This document shows, piece by piece, positions 1-10,900 of a DNA stretch of 34,145 nt. Position 1 is the first letter of the stretch; each line of letters opens with the position of its first letter. The notes below the pieces were generated by a model. That model searched no databases and was not told the DNA's origin. It worked only from the letters and a program-made list of their open reading frames with translations. This stretch comes from Nymphaea colorata (lineage: Eukaryota > Streptophyta > Magnoliopsida > Nymphaeales > Nymphaeaceae), in the NCBI RefSeq assembly GCF_008831285.2, contig NW_022204780.1, positions 1-34,145 on the forward strand, written 5' to 3'. Both the position numbers and the translations under genes were made by a program.

Positions 1-104
1 CCCCAGCCGTGGTAGGTCAAGCTGGCAAAGAGGTAGCCAAAATCCGACGAGAAGGACAACACCACCAAACCGCCATCAACCAAAAACTAATGGGGCTCAT
101 CTGA
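1..104 (+). CDS. 3' end of an unrecognised protein gene (partial)
   Basis: An open frame enters from the left edge (first full codon at 3) and ends at TGA 102-104. It encodes about 33 residues ending in QTAINQKLMGLI, hydrophilic with Lys, Arg and Gln. Only the C-terminus is present, so no family can be assigned. The next gene starts 136 bases downstream on the same strand, and the sequence between is A/T-richer and lacks an obvious frame. It could be chance, because with UGA as sole stop open frames occur easily; confidence is modest. Confidence 0.4.
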   Translation, partial: PAVVGQAGKEVAKIRREGQHHQTAINQKLMGLI

Positions 105-240
105 TGCTTATATACTAAAACACCCTCCCTCGCCTCCCTCTCCTCCTCAGCGCGTTTCGGATTGTTTTTCTGGTGGATGGTTATGGTGAACTGGCGCATG
201 GCAGTATATTGTTTTGGAAATTATAAAGCTTAGTTAAGTC

Positions 241-3200
241 ATGGAGTTCCTTAGAAATGCGTATAAGTTTCTCTGCTGTATCTCTGATCCCCTTTTCCCA
301 ACTCCCTACCATTTCAGCTTTGGAGGATAGGACGACTCGCAACTCAATCGCACCCACTTCGAGAGCAACTTTGTCAGAACTTCGAAATATCATTGGTTTG
401 ACTACCTTCCAAGTAATCCATCAACCATCCAGAATCGCTCCTCCTTCAATTTAAACGCCTCGCCAATGTCTACTTCCTCGTCATTGGAGTTCTGCAATCC
501 ATTCCGGCCATCAGCCCTCTGGGTCCTCTAACTGCCTGGGCGCCTCTGATAATCGTCCTTTTAATTTCGATGATACGAGAAGGTACACCGCGCATAACTC
601 AGGTTACTAGGACTACCAACGCTATTTATCGGACAAGCAGCTAAATCACGAGTCGATGACTATGGTTTACAAGGGGTCTGGATTTTCGCGAATCTAGTGG
701 AGCGAGGTGGCGGTGGGGGACGTGGTGATGGTGTAGGGGGAGGAGCTCTTTCCAGCGGACCTTATCCTGCTGGCGAGCTCGGCCGAGGGCGGCGTGGCCT
801 TTATAGAAACTGCCAGTTTAGATGGTGAAAAAAATCTCAAACCTAGAAACTCATTTCCCGTCACTCAGGCCTTCAATAGCGTGGAATCGCTGGGGAAATT
901 CCAGGGAGAGTGGCTAGGAACAATTCCAGATAAATAATTACACAATTTTTCATCGAATTTGAGATTGGCAACTGGATAAATGGTCAATTATTATAAGGAC
1001 AAACAGCTTCTGTACAGGGGAGCGAGGTTAAAAAACACGCAATGGATCTATGGGTTGGTGATTTATACTGGTCGCAACAGCAAGATAATGATGAACTCTG
1101 ACTCATCTTCTGAGAAGATGTCCCAAATTTAAATAAAAGTAAACTACATCCTGGCGGTGATCCTCACCTTCCAAATGGGCCTCTGCCTCATCCTGGCCAT
1201 CCTCGACGGCCTTTTCCTCTCAATTCGTCGTCATCAATATCCTCCTACGCCGCTCCCTCCTCCACTCTCCCGCTGCTGACGCCTTCCTCATGTGGTGCAC
1301 CTACCTTGTCTTGCTCAATACCATGATCCCCATTTCCCTCATCGTCTCATGGAGGTGGTCAAGATGTCCCAATCCTACTTCATCGGCAAGGACAAGTAAT
1401 GTACAGCGAACTGAGGGACAAGTATTCCAATGTGAGGTCGGCCTCGCTCAATGAGGAACTGGGACAGATCCAGTATGTATTCACTGATAAAACTGGAACG
1501 CTCACCAGGAATCTCATGGAGTTTAAAATTGCAGTCATCGGAAGGAAACTGTTTGGAGATGTTGGGTTAATAGCTAATGACTCCGAACGCCCTCCACAGG
1601 TCGAAAAGGGATTCATTGATCCCTAGCTGAAGGGACTAGTAACCAAGGGAACCAATAACACAAATTCATGATGTCTTTGCGAAGAGCAGAGAAGGCAACC
1701 AAATAGTTACATTCAGACAAATGCGAGAACTTGCATAGGAGTATCTAACTGCTCTGGCAGTCACGCATGAAGTTGTGCCGAGCACGATAAGACTGGCAAG
1801 AAGATATACCAGGGGCCCTCTCCCGACGAAATCAGTCTGGTGGAGGCAGCAAGAGACATGGGATTCTAGTTCGTAAAATCCACCCAGACCACCACTGAGC
1901 TGCTAGTCAGTGGAAAATCTCATATCTTAGAGCTGCTTTAGGTCTTCCCTTTCAATTCCGACCGCAAGCGCATGTCTGTGCTGGTGCGTTCGAACGGCAT
2001 GATAAAGCTCTACATGAAGGGCGCAGACAGCATCGTCAAGTCCAGACTTAGCAAATAGAATAAGCTAATTTGGATGATTAGCTTAGCAGCTTCTCCAAAA
2101 TCGGCCTTAGGACCCTCCTCGTGGGGATGAGAATAGTATCCAACGAGGAATACCAGGCATTCAAGCGAAAAATCGATCAATGCCACCCGACAACAAAGAG
2201 GAAGCCTATGAAGAACTAGTCTCTTAGCTGTAGAAGGATATATACCTGATCGGTGCAACAGCAGTGCTGGACAGATTGCAAGACCAGGTTCCCGAAACGA
2301 TCAGAGACCTCATCAGGGCAAGTACTACTTTTATAATCTAGACATTAAGGTGTGGATGCTGACTGGCGACAAGATGGAGACTGCTGAGAACATAGCCAAG
2401 AGCTGCAATCTCATCCAGCACAATTTCACCATCTTGAGATACGGTTGCGACGATAAGGAATACATCCTGAGCACTCTGCAGCAGTTCAGCCGCACAGCGA
2501 AGACACTCACATAGCAGAGACGTCCCAAGCTCTTCTGATCGAAGGTGAAGACCTTACTCCCATCATCGGTAACGAATAAAACGAGAAATAATTGGCCAAT
2601 TTGGCCCAGTACTGTGAAGCTGTTGTCTGCTGCAGACTGCTACCCATCCAGAAGGCCTAAGTGGTGCGCATCGTGAGGAACAGACTCAACAAGATCACCC
2701 TGTCGATCGGAGACGGCGCCAACGATGTCCCCATGATCAAGACGGCCCACATAGGAGTGGGTTTGTTCGGCGAGGAAGGCATGGGGGCAGTGCTAGCTAG
2801 CGACTACGCCCTGCCCTAGTTCCGCATGCTGTGGAGACTGTTGCTGGTGCACGGCAGGTGGAACTACATCCGCATCTCCGAGATGATCCTCTACTTCTTC
2901 TACAAGAACATGCTGTTCACCATTCCCCAGTTCCTGTTCGCCTTCTACTGCGGCTACTCTGGCCAGACGGTTTCGACGACCTCTACATTTCCCTCTACAA
3001 CCTCATCTTCACCTCTATTCCGCTGGTGGTTCGGGCGATCCTCGAGCAGGACGTGTACTACGTGCGTCCTTCGCGGCAGAGCAGAGGCCTGAGGAGACGA
3101 TGCAGGTGGTGAGGGTGAAGAGAAACCACATTATGCAGACGCCGCAGATTAGGTACGTGCCTAAGGATTACGAGATGAACAAGTTTCTGTATCGTTTGTT

Positions 3201-3818
3201 CCCGAAGATCTACTTTATCGGACAGGAAAGTTGCATCTTCAATTATTCCAACTTCTTCATGTGGACCTTATAGGGCTTGCTGGAGGCAACTCTGATAACT
3301 TTCTTCTCTTTTTACATTCTGAGCACAGCGAGTATCAGTAGTTCTGGGTATTCTGGCGATATGTGGTTGGTCAGTCTCACCATGTACATTCTTTTTAACA
3401 TAGATTTACTTCTGTGATTCTGGTAGCTACTTTCAAGCTGGCCACGCATACTAAGTTTTGGTCTGTGCTTCTTTTCTTCTCGATCGTGGTGATGTCCTTG
3501 GGACTGTATGTGGGTTACATGTGGTTTTCCAATTACTACCTCGCAACCTACAGTTATATCACTGATACTGCATACATGTTCTACACTTGCTACGAGACTT
3601 ATTTCATTGTTCTCTTCAGCGTGTGTATCGTGCTCTGCATTGACGGTTTCGTCCTTTCGGTGGATTTCAGGAGAGGAGGGTATTCGAGCCGCATGAGAAA
3701 GCTCATATAGACTGAGCAGGAGCACAATAAGCAAACCTACAGGGAGTTTAGCATCAGGAGCAGTGAGATCAATACTGCTCACGGTCTGCAGGCCAAAAAT
3801 GACTCCATCCTTGAGTGA
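241..3818 (+). CDS. P4-type ATPase (phospholipid flippase)
   Basis: P4 ATPases move aminophospholipids from the outer to the cytoplasmic membrane leaflet. The start ATG at 241 opens [10 protein letters not shown] and leads to the family N-terminal motif [12 protein letters not shown], then [19 protein letters not shown] (TM1), the actuator segment [14 protein letters not shown], the phosphorylation motif DKTGTLT (about 1489-1509), [19 protein letters not shown], the hinge [18 protein letters not shown], and [20 protein letters not shown] before the C-terminal membrane segments. Stop TGA is at 3816-3818. In-frame UAG/UAA fall where the family has Glu: REGYED, SELEKDIYLIG, QKAEVVR, SQIEIKVN. 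Four 20-nt introns restore frame (413, 583, 2322, 3384). At least nine single-base slips, mostly apparent one-base losses (near 1225, 1351, 1396, 1665, 1787, 2077, 2190, 2530, 2975, 3085), are not explained by introns. The usual DGET is DGEK here. Identity is certain; intactness is not. Confidence 0.93.
413..432 (+). other. 20-nt intron 1 of the P4 ATPase
   Basis: GTAATCCATCAACCATCCAG. Removing it joins YLP to [16 protein letters not shown] across a split AAA codon, matching the conserved flippase TM1 entry. It has GTA...CAG ends and an A six bases from the 3' end. Confidence 0.9.
583..602 (+). other. 20-nt intron 2 of the P4 ATPase
   Basis: GTACACCGCGCATAACTCAG. Removal gives [19 protein letters not shown], the conserved cytosolic stretch after TM2, with UAG (608-610) at the conserved Glu of YED. 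An A lies six bases from the 3' end. Confidence 0.9.
2322..2341 (+). other. 20-nt intron 3 of the P4 ATPase
   Basis: GTACTACTTTTATAATCTAG. Removal joins DLIRAN to [10 protein letters not shown], the conserved motif before the hinge. An A lies six bases from the 3' end. Confidence 0.92.
3384..3403 (+). other. 20-nt intron 4 of the P4 ATPase
   Basis: GTACATTCTTTTTAACATAG. Without splicing the frame meets TGA near 3417; with splicing it reads [19 protein letters not shown], a typical C-terminal flippase membrane segment. An A lies six bases from the 3' end. Confidence 0.92.
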
Positions 3819-3920
3819 GTGACTGAGTGATATACTTTTTTGCCATGTAAATGCATAGTGAATGTGGATGTGTCTGTGGATGTGGATGTATTTAATTGGG
3901 GTGAATATAAGTAAACGTTA

Positions 3921-5109
3921 TCATCTTGAGCTCTTGAAGTCACCAGTCTCGTAGTCGGTGACTCTGGAGGTGGAGCCCCACTTGGCGGATGGCAGGTAGG
4001 CGTTGCTTTGGTGGTTGGTGCGGTTGAGAAGGGTTATTGAGTTTGGAGATGGCTTTGAGGTTGGTGTCGTGGAGGGTTTGCACCTCTCCTTCGAGGGACT
4101 TGTTGATGCGGCCCACGTTCTCCAGGTGGCGCTGGCACACCTTCAGGTCCTCCCTCAACTGCTCATTCACCTCCTGGATTTCGTTGTTCTTGGAATGATG
4201 AAGTTTATCTCTCCGCTGGCGTCTTGCAGCTGGGACTCCGCGCGGACAGACTCCAGTCTCTTCTGCTAGATCTGCTCGCAGAGCGCCCTCCACTTCTCCT
4301 TCTCGGAGGATAGCAGCTTCACTTTTTCCCGAATTTAGTTTCCACTTCTTGCGTTATAGCTCTTTGTTGGCGATGTGGAACTGCAACTCCTGGCAATCCT
4401 TCTCCTTGTTCTGCAGTTCGCTCTGGTTGATGGAGATGGCGGTGTCCAGTTCTGAGATGTTGGCGTCGATTTGCTGTTTTCGTCCTCGACTCTGGAGAGG
4501 GTTTCGTTGAGGTTGGTCTCCTCCCTCATGAGGCTGCGGATGTAGCTTTGCGTCTTGTAGCATTTCTCGCTGACTGCGTCGGTCTGGCTGCGGATGGCTG
4601 CCGTCTACTTCCTGCCCTTGTCGACTTCCTCCCTCAGCTGGCCCAGCTGCAGCCTGGTCCTTTCCTCCTCCATCTTCCTCACCTCTCCCAGGCTCTTCTG
4701 CTCTTGGAACTTGATCCTCGCCTCGGTGGCTTCGTCTTCTTTGCGATTCTCAAAGGCGATCAGTTGCTGTGCTCCAAATTTGGCCTCCTTCAGGCCTGTG
4801 CTCTCAGTCTCAATTCCTCATCGAGGTGTTCTGCCTGCAGTCTCAACTCATAGACATTGCGGGCGGACAATTCAAGCCGTTCCTGGTTGCCTAGGCACTT
4901 GGCTTCGTGGTCCCTCAGTAGTGATTCATACCTGGCTCTGGCTCTGCTGAGTTCCTCTTTGGTTCTGTCGTATTTCTACTGATTGCACCTGAGGGCCTCA
5001 ACTTCGCTCTGGAGGGACGAGATGATGCCGTTCTTTTGGTCCATGCATGCGGAGAAGTCTTCGGAGGTGAGGCGGAGGGTTTGTTGCTGGCCTTGCGGAT
5101 CAGACTCAT
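3921..5109 (-). CDS. Coiled-coil protein, family not recognised
   Basis: Starting at ATG 5109 the minus strand encodes a long alpha-helical coiled coil rich in Glu, Lys, Gln, Arg and Leu: for example LRLTSEDFSACMDQKNGI, LSRARARYESLLRDHEAK, RKMEEERTRLQLGQLREE, LQNKEKDCQELQFHIANK and EDLKVCQRHLENVGRINK. It ends in a non-coiled tail with TDYETGDFKSSR and TGA at 3921-3923. UAR codons sit among heptads where Glu fits. About four single-base frame slips are needed (near 5090, 4810, 4480 and 4020), so residue count (about 390) is approximate. Intermediate-filament-like, basal-body or flagellar coiled coils are all possible; the sequence alone does not choose. It is convergent with the flippase gene, about 100 bases apart. 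Confidence 0.7.
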
Positions 5110-5413
5110 TGTTCTATTTAGAAATCGGATTATTATACACCCTTATCGAATCTGAATTTAAAAGTTATGATGCTCAAATGAAAAAAATGTTAGGGATATA
5201 TGGGGGTTATAAGTGGACGGTTTTGGCAATTTATTGAGGAAAGATAATACACATGCTTTATGGGTCCGATCATCGATCACAAGTCCCTATGTAAGCTATT
5301 TGCGATTTTAATGTTATTTTGTATGGTTGATTCCTGGTCTAGATAGAATATGTGATGTTGAAGGACTAATCTGAATATATAAGTAGAATTACTATACTGA
5401 AGAATAGCAGAAA
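5110..5413. other. Intergenic region between divergent genes
   Basis: A/T-rich stretch of 304 bases lying between the 5' ends of the coiled-coil gene (minus) and the unknown gene at 5414 (plus), so it should hold both promoters. I see no open frame with coding character, RNA gene or clear repeat in it. Confidence 0.5.
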
Positions 5414-6068
5414 ATGAGCAGTAAAATCAACCGCATCCGCAGAAGAATATAAGACAGTAAGAAAAAATCAATCCTCCAAACCGTCACTGCCAATCAAGAC
5501 CTTGCCTATTTCCTCAACGATAAAAATATACACCCGAGCTATGGACTCAAACAAGCCATGACCATCCTGCCAGCCATATACTTGCCGAACTCACTCGTTG
5601 CCAGCTCAAACACGCCCAAAGACCAGAAAACGCGTGCTAGGCTATGCTTGGGAGCGATTTCAAACTAGTGGAGCCGATGAGTCGCTCCCTCTGCATCCAG
5701 AGCCAAAACTTGACCAAGAAATACTACAGGAGAAGGACAAAACCAATGACATCCCTTCCCAATCGCTGAATCCCACGCTTAGACTGCAATGGCATACAGC
5801 CAAAAATCAAAGAGCAAAGACAGACCGAACCACTTAGTCACAAAATTTCCACCCAACACATGCACCCCCAACCGTTGTCATTTACGATCCCGAAATGACA
5901 ACCTATCCCATCATTCCCAAGCGTCCTCCAAGCAGAAAGCTCATCCGTCCTGCTCCTATCGACCCTATCAGTCGGAAAACCTTCACAGCTCCTGCATAGC
6001 TGAGTCCGTTGCGAAAATACTCGATAAGTGCTTGGTAGGCACCTTCATAGGCCAATTCTCCATTTTGA
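5414..6068 (+). CDS. Hypothetical protein, Pro/Ser/Lys-rich C-terminal half
   Basis: ATG 5414 opens MSSKINRIRRRIEDSKKKSI and a helical-looking stretch with AYFLNDKNIHPSYGLKQA. After a frame change near 5565-5600 the coding continues as RKRVLGYAWERFQTSGADES and ends in a disordered, proline-rich tail (YDPEMTTYPIIPKRPPSRK, LIRPAPIDPISRKTFTAPAE) with TGA at 6066-6068. Three UAGs near the end read as Glu. The frame change is of the wrong size for a 20-nt intron and no GTA...AG segment fits cleanly, so it is either a sequence slip or an intron I cannot place. No family is recognised. The protein is about 210 residues. Confidence 0.6.
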
Positions 6069-6161
6069 TATTACTCTTCCTTCCTTTCTTCCCTTCTTTC
6101 ATATATATATATATACGTCTGTCTGTAATTCTTTGCTTTAACAATCACTAATTAATTGCAA

Positions 6162-6446
6162 ATGTAGATCGACAAGCGTATCGAGGTGAAGCAGTGGAAC
6201 GCGGTGGCGCTGTGGAGTTGGAACGTGGCGGTGGAGAACTGCGCCATTTGCAAGAACAGCATCAACGAGACCTGTCTCGAGTGCCAGGCTAACGAGATCT
6301 CCGATAACGAGTCATGCATGATCTCCTGGGGAGCCTGCAACCACGCCTACCACACCCACTGCATTAGCAAGTGGACCACGCAGAAGAAGAACACCTGTCC
6401 GCTCTGCCAGAAGGCCTGGACTACTGTCAAAACTGCAAAAGAGTGA
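6162..6446 (+). CDS. RBX1/ROC-type RING-H2 protein
   Basis: RBX proteins bind cullins and recruit E2 enzymes in SCF-type ubiquitin ligases. The 94-residue product begins MEIDKRIEVKQWNAVALWSW, where the second codon is UAG and the segment matches the RBX1 cullin-binding strand. The zinc ligands follow in order: CAIC (27-30), CLEC (38-41), C52 and C59, H61, H64, C67, and CPLC (79-82). Length, spacing and the WGACNHAYHTHCISKW core fit RBX1 (108 residues in animals) with a shorter N-terminus. The last ligand pair is CPLC, as in the RBX2/RNF7 branch, where RBX1 usually has CPLD. An APC11 identity is less likely, because the VKQWNAVALW strand is RBX-like. No intron and no frame slip. Confidence 0.92.
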
Positions 6447-6791
6447 TCCCGAACCTTTAAATTCATATATTTAAATATCGCAAACACCAACATACTCTAC
6501 CCAACCAGGAAAGAGAAAATGGTAAAGGATGCAGAAGAAGAAATATTTTCGTTTTTTGAGAAGTCATGGTGAGCACAAGATGGATATAATCCTATGTATA
6601 AATAACTTATCCCCTTCTAGGTCCATCCCAAAGTAGGACATATTTATGTATTAATAATCAAACATCTTACCCTTTCCGTAAAGTAAAACAGCAAGGGTTA
6701 TTGCGTGGTAGCTTAAGGGGGGTGAGATTTAGGGACGTTTGCTGTCCACCAAATCCAATAAAAATTATATTAAACGCTTTATTTGTAGTTG
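6447..6791 (+). other. Intergenic region, no gene recognised
   Basis: This 345-base A/T-rich stretch follows the RBX-like stop codon and precedes the MORN gene. It contains a 17-codon frame starting at 6519 (MVKDAEEEIFSFFEKSW) that ends in TGA; it is too short to support as a gene. I see no tRNA, repeat or other structure. Confidence 0.45.
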
Positions 6792-7990
6792 ATGGGCAAT
6801 ACTTCATGCTGTCACTTCGCCAAAGCGGAAGAATATGGCTCCCAGATAGTCGAGCAACCAGTCAATGAACTCCCGCCCTCACTCGTCCCCACCAATAACC
6901 AGAGAGAGTATCTTGTTTCCTACTAAGAAGTGGAGCATCCTCACGAGGAGGAAAGACCCAAGGAAGAGCCAGTTGCCGTTGAAGTGGTCGAAGAAAAGAT
7001 CATTGAGATTCCTGCGCTTGCTGCTAACATAAAGGAGAGGGTGGAGGCGGAAGGTAAGGAGGGTAGTTATTCAGGTTATTTTGCGGATAAGCTCAAGGGA
7101 GACTAAAAGTGAAGAAGTTTGGAAACTAAGTCTACGAGGGAGAGCTCGACGAAGTATTCCCCTTTAATATCTAGCACAACCAATTCCCCCATGGCGTCGG
7201 CAGGATGTACAAGGCAGATGGGTCCTTCTACGTGGGACATTTCCAGCACGGGAAGGCGGAGGGCGAAGGAGCCTATCTTACTCCATCCGGTTTGGTCTAT
7301 AGGGGGCATTTCCATAACAACCAGGCAAGCGGCGAGGGCAAGTACGAGGCCTAGGGGATCACCTACTAGGGCCACTTCCTGAAGAACATGTTCCATGGAC
7401 TGGCAAGGAGGGCTCGCTAATTACGAGTTCTAGGGGGAGTTCTACGAAGGGAAGCGAACCCACGGAGTTTTCAAGTGGTCGACAAGGAGAATAACCATTA
7501 CATATATACCGGCCATTTCGGTTTCAACAACCAGTTCCACGGAGAAGGTACGCTCCATCTAAGATAGGCCTCTTGAGTGAACCCAACGGCACCTATGCTG
7601 GCGCCTTTATCGACGGCTTGAAAGAGGGAAACGGAATATACAAATACAATAATGGCTCAGATACGAGGGACAGTACATAAGGGATTGAAGCAGGGCAAAG
7701 GCATCATTTACAACTTCAACAATACCATCGCATACTAGGGAGAGTTCGAAGACGATATGCCCCACGGAAAAGGATATATCTATGATAATAATGGAGACAG
7801 GCACGCAACCACTTGGGATCGCGGAATCGATACCACTTTCCTTGATCTATTATTGTCTATTGCAGACCATCTATCATTCGATTGCCTTCCCATCTATCTA
7901 ATCATCTATTATCGACCAATCAGTTGCTTTTCAGTCGATGGTTGCACTTTGGCTGTTTAAGTTATATAGAAAGAAGCATGTCAACGCTGA
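6792..7990 (+). CDS. MORN-repeat protein with N-terminal acylation motif
   Basis: MORN repeats form beta-hairpin strips that bind membranes or partner proteins, often at cell junctions, basal bodies or cilia. The start MGNTSCCHFAK has Gly2 plus adjacent cysteines, the arrangement for myristoylation and palmitoylation. An acidic linker of about 80 residues leads into at least eight MORN units, for example GVGRMYKADGSFYVGHFQHG, EGITYEGHF, LVYRGHFHNNQASGEGKY, YEFEGEFYEGK, GTYAGAFIDGLKEGNGIYKY and AYEGEFEDDMPHGKGYIYDN. UAG repeatedly encodes the Glu of YEG. One 20-nt intron is at 7548. Frame slips occur near 7107, 7395, 7480 and 7665. Read literally the frame stops at 7988-7990, overlapping the CFAP57 start; a one-base slip would instead stop it at TGA 7843-7845, which leaves a normal A/T-rich gap and is more likely. 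Confidence 0.85.
7548..7567 (+). other. 20-nt intron of the MORN gene
   Basis: GTACGCTCCATCTAAGATAG. Removal joins NNQFHGEG to LLSEPNGTYAGAFIDG, continuing the MORN pattern; unspliced, the frame reaches TGA a few codons later. An A lies six bases from the 3' end. Confidence 0.9.
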
Positions 7991-10900
7991 AGATGGACCT
8001 CATCCACGCTTTCGGATCGACTTGCTCGCAGAAGTACAAGAACTGCATTGCCATCTGCGACGAGGAGAAGAACTAAGCCAAGATCGTCTTCCCCGCTGGC
8101 AAGTGTCTCGCCAAGAAAAGCATCGATCGTCCCGAAATGGAATTCGTCCCCTTTCACTGTAAGGCCACCACTATCAAGAAAATACTGAGCACATCGAAAA
8201 TATATGCATCTTGCCCACGAGGGCTCACGTGGCTGTGGCGTACCAACCGGCGGGGCTTCAAGCGCAGACCATTCGCATCTACAGCTTCCACCCCGAGGAG
8301 GAACCCATCTCCCTCAAGATCTTCCACGAGAACTAGAAAGCTGGCCACATCAAATTGCTCTTCTTCTCTCCTTCCGAGCCCAAATTCATGGTAATTTCCT
8401 CCCTAATGCAGTGCGCTCTTCTGGGGGAACCGCATAGCAAGCTTCTCTTCGTGGACACCTTCAAGAACAAGGCCTTGGCGGAGAGCGGTTTCCAGGCCAA
8501 GGAGGCCGACCATTTGACCATCTGTCCCAGCAATAGTCACCTCATTTGCATCAGTGGGGGCAGTTCCCTCCGGCTCTTCAAAGTGGAATAGTACACCTTC
8601 AAACCGCTGGAGGAGGTCAGACGCATCCCCAAGGGACGCAGGATCACCACGCATGCCTGGTACAAAAAGAAGATGATCGTTGCCGCTACGGACAAGTGCG
8701 AGATATTGATCCTGGAGGAGGCGAGGCCGAACGCCTTTGAGATTAGACAGGAGTACCACAACGTCTTCAACGAAGCCAAATTCGACAAGCTGATCGCCAC
8801 AGCTATTTGCACCTTCTCGAAGGGATTCATCCTGGGCAGCAATACAGGGAAATTTTGCCTGTGGACTCGCAAGTAGGACAGCAACACGGAGGGCGAGGAG
8901 GCGCTGTAGCTTTCCCGCAAGTGGTCGACCACTGACGAAAGGGCAGCAGAGGTGACCAACATAGAGATCAGTTCCCGCGAAGACATCATCGCCATTTCGC
9001 TTGCCAATAACGACATCGCTACTCTCTACATTAGCTAGCTTATCCCGCAGGTGTCGGACCTGCTCAACGATCTGACTGATAAGGAGATTGTCTTTTAGTA
9101 TCTCTACAAAGGCTTCCACAACGAGAAATCACGGGGATGGACGTGTGCGAGCAGAGGCCGTTGGTGGCCACCTGCAGTCAGCAGGACAGCACCATCCGCA
9201 TATGGAACTACAAAAACTTCAGCTGCAAGTTGCTGCGCATGTTCTACTTCAAGATCAGGGAGGAGTTCGAGTCCGACCGCCCCCTAATCACGCTCGCCTT
9301 CCACCCCTCAGGCTACTACCTTGCAGTTGCCTGCGTGGATAAGCTTAGGTTCTTCCATGTCCTCAACGCCGAGCTGAGGCCGTACCGGTAGCTTGGAGTG
9401 AGGAATGCCATATTGTCAAATTTTCACGGGGTGGGCATTTGCTTGCAGCTTGTTTTCCAGCGAGGGAGGAGGCGAGCATAAACCACATCAAAGTGTTCAA
9501 CGCCCTCACTCTCGAGTAGGTGATTCTCTTCAAGGACCACCTCTCTCCGTGCGGAGCCTCTAGTTCAAGAAATACGACGAATGCCTCCTCTCGGCAAGCG
9601 AGGAGGGAGCCATTATCGAGTGGCGGCTGGCAGACTGGACCAAGACTCGCAACATCACCCGCAAAGAGATGAAATACACTTGCTGCATCTACTGGCATGC
9701 GAGGAACTCAGTGGTGGCCTTCGGGAGTATCGAGGCAGGAAATATTTGGAGGAGATGGGAGAGAGTGGAAGCGTGAGCCAGCTTGAAGTGGAACTGAGCG
9801 TGATCGCCATGATGGAACTGGCGTGGCGTGAAAAGGGACTTTGCTTTCGCTGTAGGGGGCAAATTGGCAGTTTTCGGCGGTTTGCAGCGCCCCACAGTGA
9901 TGGACCTAAGAACTTGCACCTCTCCCGCGCCGGCAACCTGCAGTGAGTCCCTGGGTAAGTTCGTGATGACATCTGGGGAGACTGCGTGGTGCTGTCCTGC
10001 GGGTCTGGCACGCAGTCTAGGGGATCGCCCAGGAGGAGGAGCACTCGAACATCGTGGTGGACGACTTCCTGGCGGACGTGGTGCTGATAAACCGCCGTTA
10101 GATCGAGAAGGTGAGCGAGCGGGAGCGGGAGTTCAGCAAGGTGATCGGCAACCTCTCGCGCAAGCTGAAGCAGTTCGCCCAGGAGGGCCAGGCGCGCCAC
10201 AACAAGAAGATGCTGGAAGTGGAGCTGCAGAAGAATCGCATCATCGACGACGTCAACTACCGCATCGATCGTCTCCGCAGCCAGGTCGAGCAGCTCCGCA
10301 GCAAGAACAGCATCGAGCTTACCCACCTGGACCACACGCATGTCGATAGGGCGGAGCAACTGGAGCACACCTATGAGGAGAAGATCAACTTTTAGGTTGA
10401 AAAGTATTTCCAGCTGGAGCAGGAACTCATCCAGATCAAGATCATCCACAAGAAGGAAATGGAGCACCTGCACAAGATGGAGGAGGAGGAAATGCCAGGC
10501 TCAAGGCTGAGTTCGAGACCAAGTTCAAAGAGTCAGAGCAAATCTACTCCTCCTCAAAGACTGAGGCAGAGAGAGCCATGAATATCTTTGAGCAGCGTGT
10601 CAAACAGGTAGAGGAGGAGCAGGAAGAGGAGATTAGAGAAATACAGGCCAAGAAACATAAGTTCAAACTGGAAACGGCAGCCTCTCTTCAGGAATTGCAT
10701 GAACGGCAAGCCAAACTCAAGAAGTAGCACGGACGGCTTACTGATCAGCGGAATGAATAAAAACGCAAAAATTAGGATAGATGGCACGCAAGGAAGAAAG
10801 TGGAGAAAGAGGTAGAGTAGGCGGCGTAAAAGCTGAAAGACATGAATGCTGAATTCGACGAAAAAGTCCAGATCTTGGCCACCAAGGAGAAGCGGATTGC

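Noticed and set aside
1396-2975. Programmed ribosomal frameshifting (Euplotes-like) to explain the flippase frame changes
   Set aside because: The shifts are in the opposite sense (a base appears missing), and the sites lack AAA-UAR or any common slippery sequence.
3060-3092. GC-rich 20-nt GTG...GAG segment as a flippase intron near 3070
   Set aside because: It has the right size but starts GTG, is G/C-rich and lacks the A at -6. A sequence slip explains the frame change as well.
3312-3782. 156-codon open frame on the minus strand
   Set aside because: Antisense to the flippase C-terminal membrane segments, which continue a conserved protein.
8403-9119. 238-codon open frame on the minus strand
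   Set aside because: Antisense to CFAP57 WD blades, which match the family on the plus strand.
9655-10473. 272-codon open frame on the minus strand
   Set aside because: It is antisense to the CFAP57 coiled coil. The Leu-rich product is what CAG/GAG-rich coding DNA gives on the other strand, and the sense strand has clear homology.
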